Assembly: GCF_029633865.1 (NCBI RefSeq)
Contig: NC_079216.1
Span: 17,272,505-17,336,504, forward strand
Reading direction: 5' to 3'
DNA from: Lampris incognitus
Lineage: Eukaryota; Chordata; Actinopteri; Lampriformes; Lampridae
DNA: 64,000 bases
Positions 57,501 to 64,000 of this stretch are shown here, one piece after another. Numbering within the stretch: position 1 is the first letter of the stretch; each line of letters opens with the position of its first letter. The notes beneath the pieces were generated by a model. That model ran no database searches, was not told the origin of the DNA, and saw nothing but the letters and a program-made list of their open reading frames with translations. Made by a program: the position numbers and the translations under genes.

Positions 57501-59647
57501 ACCACTGAACTTGACAGGAAATTGAATTCCTGGAAGTTCAAACGAGTTCATAATCAATAGGAGAGGTTTCTAAGACGCAGTACCTGGGAGGATTTTATCA
57601 AGCTGAAACCAGGACTTGTTAGTCACGAGAAAGAGACTCAACTTGCATTACCTCTCTATGTTCATTTTGGTTGATGCAATCTTTCTGTTCTTTTCACCCG
57701 TCTCCATGACGTTTAAAATGTCCTCCTCTGTCTGCACCTGTATCTGGGTCAGCCCTGGAACCGAGACTGACTTCCCCTGGACCCGGATCTCCAGTGTAGT
57801 CCCAGAGGTTTTGCTCAGCAGGTCATTCAGGCTGTCGTTATAGATCTCTAGCATGGATATCTGAAAGCAACAACAACAACAAAAATTGCTTTGTTGTTTG
57901 AAAACAAAAATTGAATGAGATGATCTTTAAAAGACAAAAGATGAGATAGAAAGGGTAATTTGTAAAGGTTTTGGTCTTGGGTTGACAAGTTACTTTTACA
58001 CCGCCCTGGTTCTAAGATATATTGACTTATGGATGGATGGATTGTTTCCCATTATGAAGATATATTGTTTTGACAATGAATATCTGTTGTTTCAGAAATG
58101 AAAATATTCCATGTAATATTCTATTTTGGATGTTCAAAGTTTAATAACTTTGTGGGGGGGGGTGCAGACCTGCCGCTCACTGAATGCTACTAAAAATGGC
58201 ATATATTTGCATTAAAATGAGTTTAAGATCAATTGCACGAAAAAAAGGTTATAAGAGCTACCAAAAACGGCCATGACCGGTCAAAATGACCGCGCGTCAT
58301 CGTGCGCGTCATGTCACTTTTGATGACGTGTTCGGTCGCATCATTTCCTTCGCGAAGTTCGTTGTTCTGTGCTAGAAACACTCTAGCGTTCTCCAGTGCA
58401 GTCAAAGAGTCTAAACTGGATTTTTGATTATTTCCAACTGATTTTTGATTATTTCCAACATGTCTGGTTACAGACGCCGTTACAGACGTACCATGACTAC
58501 CACCGACGCGTTGCAGCATTTACAGGCGTTGGACAGCGGCCATTTTCAATTGTTTGAAAAATAGCATTAAAAGTTGTTAAAATGTTAATTTTGGTGTCAG
58601 TTTCATAACAGACATATTAACATATGTAATGCATTAATATCTCAATTGGGTATTTATTTTGACAGAATATTGGGTTTAAAAACCGAGGGCGGTCATTTTG
58701 ACGGCCCACTGTTCTAGAAGTTTTTAAGTTCCGGTCATTGTTTGGGACTGTTTCAAAGGTTATTTTCGTCTTACATTTCACGTTTTATAGGCCTTGTTAC
58801 GTTTGTTAGATTAGCAATATGTGTTTTTCAGGTAATATTTTCAATTTTTCAATTTTGCTATTCAAGTTCGACCATGTCTCTTTGAAGTTTAAATTGTTTA
58901 AAAATAGTATTGTAATTGTTAATTTTGGTGTCAGTCGTTTCCTAACAGACATACTAACATATTGTAGCGAATTCGGGGGACAACGCAACCACAGGAACTG
59001 CCGCGGCCGGGAAGCGAACCCGTATCGCCCGCACCGCAGGAGACATCGCTAACCGCTCGACTAAAGAGTCGGACCCGCAAGCCAGCGGCCAGCGTGTATT
59101 TTTATCCGTACACGTTACAATATGCAATGCATTAATATCTCAACTTGGTATTTATTTTGACAGACTATAGAGTTTAAAACCCGGCCGTCATTTTGACCGC
59201 CCATGGTCGTTTTAGGTAGGAGTGAAATCGCGGTCGTTCCGGCGGGAAGAGTGAGAAATGTGGTGGTGATTTGGTAAAACAGCTGCTTGCAAGATATACA
59301 GCTACGAGGGAATATATTACTAGTTGTGTCTATCCTATCCCATCTGTGCGCCGTAAATTAGGTCATCAGATTTCACGGCGAATCCGTCCTGGAGTCGAAC
59401 ATTTGGAAACGTTGTGCAACAACATCCAGTGTTCTTGGTGATGTCTCATGTGCTCATGTTTGTCATACGGAGGTATCGGAAGTAAAGTGAGGATGATGGA
59501 AAAACTCCTCACAGCAGCTTCGACGTGTTAATGTCTAAGTCAGCAGGCTGCCAGACCTTCATCCCATATTTACCTTCAGAGTATAAGATACCTTCTCCTT
59601 TTCCGCACAAATGCGCAAAAGTTCTCGCACGGACCTGGAGACAGACA

Positions 59648-59707
<60 letters not shown>

Positions 59708-62346
59708 TGTTGCCAACATACAACACTTGTGTGTCTGAGATTACATGCAACCCTATACTAAGAAGAGGCTAATCTTGCAGCTGTTCACACCAGAAACAAA
59801 GAGAACCTAATCTTCCCTGCGTAATGTGACCCTGTGCGTCTTAGTTCTGATCTGCTGGAATAACTAATAACATATTGATGCCCTGTCATCAAGTAGCACA
59901 GCTCCATGATCATGTCACCTTCCCCACAGCAGCTTGAGCTTCTTCTTTTTTTGACATCCACAGTGTGGAATAACTTACTTCAGTGTAGAATCATAATTTA
60001 ATAATTAATGTTTCTCATTACTCTGGTCCAGGACACTCTACACTAATGGCTGTGATGTCATCGACGTTTAAAATCTGGGGACGGTCACCAGCTAATGAAT
60101 GCGGGGACTGATTTTACCTACGGGATAATTGAGTTTTTATTCCCATATAGAATCTGAAGCAGGAAATATCTCCTTATAATTATTTTTTAAATCCCCTAAA
60201 ATGATTTTCCAGTTTCCTCTGCTGTCTCTGACAAATGCCTTTGTCAACGTGATCTCATCCAACACCTGATAACTCGTGACATCACAGGTTTGAGCAGTAT
60301 TCCTTTCCAGTTATTCACGCTGTTGTAGTCACAGCTCCAGTGAACCTATCTCACCTGATATTGACCCCAGGCTTGTCTTTGGTGCCCATCATGGTGTAAG
60401 TCTTTCCAGAGCCTGTCTGCCCATAAGCGAGAATACAGACATTGTACCCATCCACGCAGGAGCTTATGACAGGCAAGGTTCCTTCAAACACTTCCTCCTG
60501 CACAGAGAAATGAAGGTGAATGATGCAACATTGACATTTTGGTTCAGAAAAATAAAAAGAAGAAATTAATGAAGAAGAAGAAAATGAAACCAAGGAAGAA
60601 AAAGGAGAAGTAAAGCTGTTATATGAATAAGTGTTGCCACTGGTTTGGTCAGGCATCCCTACAGACACAATTGGCTGTGTCTGTGGGTGGCAAGCCGGAT
60701 GTGGTTATGTGTCCTGGTCGCTGTACCAGCGTTTCCTCCAGTCGGCCGTGGCGCCTGTTCAGGGGTATATGGGGGAACTAGGGGGAATAGCGTGATCCTC
60801 CCACGTACTACGTCCCCCTGGTGAAACTCCTTACTGTCGGGTGAAAAGAAGTGGCTGGCAACTCCACATGTATCGGAGGAGGCATGTGGTAATCTGCAGC
60901 CCTCCCCGGATCGGCAGAGGGGGTGCAGCAGTGACCAGAACATCTCGGAGAGCGGGATGATTGGCAAGGTACAATAGGGGAGAAAAAAGTATAAGAGTAA
61001 TAATAATATAAAAGTGATAAAGCCTTTTTTCAACCAAGTTGCAAAATGCTGTGGAATACAAGGAACTAAACAAACATTAACAATCCTATCAGCTAAAATA
61101 AGGCTCCAATTGTGTTAAGGACTACACCTCATTCAATACTGCAAACATGCAAAAAGAAAGGGGGGTTGGGGCAAACTGTGTTGATGTACCTGTGAGGTGC
61201 TGGGAGGATAGACCTTATCAAACTGAAACTTCTTCCTGGTTCCTTTCTGGACCACCACCACCTCCCTATCTGAGGTCATCTCCACACAGGTGCTAGGGGG
61301 TGAGTTCCCCCTGCAGCGACAGAACACCCTGATGTTCCCCTGGAGCTCCAGCAGCTTGTTGTAGAGGTTCTTCCTCTCCAGGGCCTCTTTTCTGTATAGA
61401 GTGCGTAGCTCTTCCACGACCCCAGCCGCCTCCTGCTCTATTTGGGTCATTGTTGCCACAGCTTCCCTCAGCTGCTCCAGTTGATTTTGCATGTCAGTCA
61501 GCACCTGCCGCACCGTGGACCGAAGCTGCTTGTTGGAGATGTTGAGCCCACGTGTCAGCTTGCTGACCTGCCGGAGCTGGGCCAGGTCCACTGTGGGTTT
61601 TGGCACAGACTTGGCAGGTGGAACGGTAGGCGTCCGGCGGGTCAAGAGGGCTCGGATCTTCTCATGGGCCTCCTGCTGGTCTGCCTCCAGCTCTGCCACC
61701 TTCTGGTTAAGGTGCTGGACCATGTCGGACAGGTAGCGGGCCTCCCGAGCCAGATAACTGTTCCTCTGGAGATGGTTCTCAATCTCCTTCTCTTCAGTTC
61801 GGAGCTTCTGTCTCAGGTCCTCTATGATCCGGTCCTTTTCCAGATGAGCCCTGCAGGGGCCATTTGTGAGCAGACAACAAAGGAAGAAAGAATATGCAAT
61901 CCAGACAAAGAGAAATAGGAGGAAGTATGTCAGCCCCACTGGGCTCTAGGAAAGGCTGTGCTTCGTTAATAAAGTCCATCTCTTGTTCCATCCTCAATCA
62001 ATATTCCCAATTCATCTTGTATATTGCTGGATTAAAACAGCTATAAAAAGCTTATTTGGTTCCAGATGAACTGATCATACCACATAGGTATGGGAAGACA
62101 CACATAGAACAATATTATGAGGGCCAAAGGCTGCTTGGGGAGTGAGGGCTTCAAGCTCTTGTCTACTGCTCTCCCATACCTGAAGGAGTTGAGGTCCGTG
62201 TAGCTCTGGTCTCCTGTGGAGGAGGACTGGAGCAGAATATCTCCAAATATGCTGAGGTAAACAGAGATAACCTCATCAGGATCATAGTTGGACTGTCTAA
62301 GGGCCGCAGTGATCTCCTTCTGGTCCACTAAGCCTGGTAGGGAAGC
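54532..62346 (-). CDS. Kinesin-14-type (C-terminal motor) kinesin, 8 exons, 5' end missing
   Basis: Exons in transcript order: 62346-62180, 61850-61190, 60497-60355, 59634-59574, 57860-57652, 56901-56715, 54946-54851, 54684-54532 (TGA at 54534-54532). Borders are GT-AG and phases join, giving 558 residues. Residues about 57-250 are a coiled coil. The neck-motor junction [15 protein letters not shown] at about 245-260 is the kinesin-14 layout. The motor has the P-loop GQTGSGKT (302-309), switch I SSRSH (414-418), switch II DLAGSE (444-449) and the late-motor block [20 protein letters not shown]. It ends 40-50 residues after the motor core. Predicted minus-end-directed microtubule motor. The first motor strand is unusual (CRCRGNSPP instead of the common RxRP). 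Which vertebrate KIFC/KIF25-like gene this is I cannot say. Exon 62346 starts in phase 0 and upstream exons are not recognised. Confidence 0.9.
55075..56505 (+). mobile_element. Tc1-like transposon, decayed, in a kinesin intron
   Basis: The ends CACCGGTCAGCCAAAGCATT and AATGTTTTAGCTGATCGGTG are inverted repeats between TA dinucleotides (55073-55074, 56506-56507). Plus-strand transposase remnants: [20 protein letters not shown] text near 55290; near 56200 [20 protein letters not shown] and [18 protein letters not shown] (catalytic Glu kept). Frameshifts and a 320-bp insertion (55786-56108) inactivate it. Confidence 0.85.
55786..56108. repeat. Dispersed repeat inserted in the Tc1-like element
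   Basis: Contains GAGAGATCCCTCCTCAGTTG, CTCCCTGAGGTTTCTTCC and the tail GATATTGGGCTATACAAATA before AAATTGACTTGACTTG. A common fish repeat with a LINE/SINE-type tail. It interrupts the transposase before the GGGAAACTTTGGGCCCTGGC part. Confidence 0.7.
56981..57138 (-). mobile_element. Family-A SINE, partial body
   Basis: Only the central body (CGAGCCGTCCCGGTCGCTGC...GGGGACATAGCACGTGGGAG) is left; both the tRNA head and the tail are missing. In the intron between kinesin exons 56901 and 57652. Confidence 0.8.
58254..59222. mobile_element. Non-autonomous inverted-repeat DNA element with internal duplication
   Basis: The left end CTACCAAAAACGGCCATGAC with CGGTCAAAATGACC is mirrored on the right by GTCATTTTGACCGCCCATGG and TCGTTTTAGGTAGG. 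Its interior carries two copies of a block starting TAATTTTGGTGTCAGT (58583 and 58919), each ending near a GTCATTTTGAC motif (58691 and 59190). PiggyBac-like affiliation is possible but unproven. In kinesin intron DNA. Confidence 0.6.
58963..59119 (-). mobile_element. 157-bp TG...CA element containing a tRNA-like sequence
   Basis: It begins TGTAGCGAATTC and ends CACGTTACA, with ATAT on both sides. The empty site is visible in the sister block at 58630 (AACATATGTAATGCATT). On the minus strand it holds TTAGTCGAGCGGTTAGCG (A-box-like) and GGGTTCGCTTCCC (B-box-like), i.e. a tRNA-like pol III head. The short inverted ends and 4-bp duplication resemble a solo miniature LTR rather than an A-tailed SINE. 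Confidence 0.55.
59650..59703. repeat. (CA)27 microsatellite beside a kinesin splice acceptor
   Basis: In the kinesin transcript this is (TG)27 followed by TTTTTGTCTGTCTCCAG and the exon at 59634. The arrangement is (TG)m(T)5 close to the 3' splice site. Confidence 0.9.
60642..61020 (+). mobile_element. Family-A SINE, 5'-truncated
   Basis: Starts inside the body (GGTTTGGTCAGGCATCCCTA) without the tRNA head and ends GTACAATAGGGGAGAAAAAA with a TAATAATAT tail. In the intron between kinesin exons 61190 and 60497. Confidence 0.8.
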
Positions 62347-62739
62347 CTAGAGCACACGAGGAAGAACAGAAGCACAACTAATACGGCCCCGTCCTCCTGT
62401 TTTATTGATTATCATCTCTGGTCTCTGTAAAGCATCTTGTCATGAACCTGTTTGTTAAAAAAAACGTTTTTAATATGTGGGCAACTTGACTCTGCTTGTT
62501 ACTTCCCTTATCCATGATGATTTATTCTCTGTCCCTGACACTTCTCTGTCATCCGTGATCAGTCCTTGTTTTCAGCTTTGCCTTTCATGCAACACAACAC
62601 CACCAGAGGATCAGGAAACTCCTCCACCACACCGTCCCCTCACCACTCATCCTTCGGGCCCATAACTTTGCCAGTCGACAGACCACGGGCAAATAAGGTT
62701 GACAAATCACTCTCACCCACCATTGTCACAAACACTTGA

Positions 62740-63860
62740 GTAACCCAGGCCTGTGTTCTTAGTCTCTTCCTGTATATTCAGTACATAAATAAGTATCAGA
62801 GTTCCTTCCATATCTCTATCTACCTCAAATATTCAGATGACACTGCCATCCTCACACTCCTCACATAACAACAACTCATTCTCAGTGTTCCTACAATCCA
62901 CAACTCACTTCACCACAGTTCCTACAGTCCACAAATCACTGTGACAGTAGTGTTTTCTACCTCAACATCTCTCAAGATAGAGAAAACACTCATCCACTTA
63001 TCCACCCAACACACCTGACCACACCCACATCCCAGTCAGCGTAGATGTAGAGACAGTGGGGGTGGCAAAAGGCCATGAGGTACCACTGGGGCAACGCCGG
63101 GGACAATAACCAACGTTTCAGTCAACACACCACAGACACCCATAAACACTGTCAACAGAGACTGTCTTCCATACACATAAGACTCTGTCCATCCAATCCT
63201 GCCTTGTCCTCCCTTTTTTTTTAAATTTCCCCCTTTTTTTCTCCCCCGTTGTATCATCCCGGTCGCTGCTCCACCCCCTCTGCCGATCCAGGGAGGGCTG
63301 CAAACTACCACATGCCTCCTCCGATACATGTGGAGTCACCAGCCGCGTCTTTTCACCTGACAGTGAGGAGTTTCACCAGAGGGACGTAGCACGTGGGAGG
63401 ATCACGCTATTCCCCCCAGTTCCCCCTCCCCCCCGAACAGGCGCCCTGACCAACCAGAGGAGGCGCTAGAGCAGCGACCAGGACACATGCCCACATCCAG
63501 CTTCCCAACCGCAGACACGGACAATTGTATCTGTAGGGATGGGACGCCTGACCAAGCCAGAGGTAACACGAGAATTCAAACCGGCGATCCCTGTGTTGGT
63601 AGGTAACGGAATAGGCCGCCACGCCACCCGGATGCCCTCCTTTTCCTCCTTTAAAATGAAACGTCATTGAACAGGTGCTTCTGTATGGCATACTCTGTTC
63701 ACCATCCCCAACAAGAACAAATTCCTCAAAATCACACACAGCCTCACAAAGATCTCCATCCCCCCCAGACACACACACAACCATAACCAGACCTCACTCA
63801 CTATAGCCCCTTATGGCTAAACACACAGGTATCAAAAGGCATGCGTTAGTGTAGCAGAGG
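62740..63860 (+). pseudogene. LINE reverse-transcriptase relic, split by a SINE
   Basis: The plus strand near 62745-62865 reads CVLSLFLYIQYINKY, then ISIYLKYSDDTAILTLL, where YSDD is the RT catalytic box. After the SINE, near 63700, NKNKFLKITHSLTKI resembles the C-terminal (R)NKL(T)KI...ASKI stretch of such elements. Stops are frequent. Lies upstream of the first recognised kinesin exon. Confidence 0.5.
63219..63638 (-). mobile_element. tRNA-derived SINE (family A), nearly full length
   Basis: In minus orientation: GGGCATCCGGGTGGCGTGGC head, CCGGTTTGAATTCTCGTG B-box region, then the body and a pyrimidine-rich end (TTTTTTTTAAATTTCCCCC on plus) at 63220-63245. Inserted in the LINE relic. Confidence 0.85.
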
Positions 63861-64000
63861 TTTTGTATCTTCTGCTAAAGGAGCTTTAAACATACTTCTC
63901 ATTATACCAAATGACTGCTTGTGGCAAAGTGCTTTTCTCAATAATGCAGGTGTTTCTAGATGTTTCTGAGTGCTTGTGTAATCCATTGTAAACTTCTGAA

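Noticed and set aside
63667..63790. Minus-strand stretch GDGDLCEAVCDFEEFVLVGD as an upstream kinesin exon
   Set aside because: No acceptor AG fits, and the plus strand reads better as a LINE C-terminus (NKNKFLKITHSLTKI).

Overview
The window is vertebrate nuclear DNA, almost certainly from a ray-finned (teleost) fish; I cannot name the species. The evidence is GT-AG interrupted genes with vertebrate orthologues, long CA, GATA and CATT microsatellites, and a dense mix of fish-type mobile DNA: Tc1/mariner, hAT, PIF/Harbinger, Penelope-like elements, RTE/L2-like LINE tails and tRNA-headed SINEs. There is no bacterial, plasmid or viral gene organisation.

Three host genes can be read exon by exon. 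(1) immp2l (inner mitochondrial membrane peptidase subunit 2), minus strand: coding exon 2 at 17837-17974 and exon 3 at 1248-1351. Later exons lie to the left of the window. A possible non-coding first exon and promoter sits near 29.95-30.06 kb. (2) znf277 (C2H2 zinc-finger protein 277), plus strand, 41224-53908: twelve coding exons joining in frame into 438 residues. (3) A kinesin-14-type C-terminal motor gene, minus strand, 54532-62346: eight exons giving 558 residues, with the 5' end not found. immp2l and znf277 are divergent; znf277 and the kinesin are convergent, with poly(A) signals about 45 bp apart.

Layout. 1-18 kb is immp2l exon 3, its 16.5-kb intron 2 and exon 2. The intron holds a nearly intact hAT element, a decayed Harbinger element, a fold-back Tc1-type element and an intact Tc1-type element whose transposase has DD38E spacing (the 'Intruder' type). 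18-41 kb is the immp2l-znf277 interval, with SINEs, MITEs, small Penelope-derived units carrying hammerhead-like motifs, a Tc1 relic, a second fold-back element and a polypyrimidine tract. 41-54 kb is znf277; its intron 2 carries a LINE tail and a Penelope-like element with RT and GIY-YIG domains. 54-64 kb is the kinesin gene, with another Tc1 element, SINEs, an inverted-repeat element and a small tRNA-containing TG...CA element.

The most unusual signal is the DD38E family. Two separate insertions (9453-10649 and 32385-33577) are about 1.2-kb giant palindromes built from the same rearrangement of the intact element at 15724-17341. Each has two copies of one transposon end and keeps an uninterrupted 95-codon ORF for only the N-terminal DNA-binding part of the transposase. 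They could be self-silencing (hairpin RNA) and/or self-repressing (truncated binder) passengers. Next in interest are a 202-bp Penelope-derived unit carrying a hammerhead-like core between 13-bp target duplications, and two splice acceptors abutting long TG repeats.
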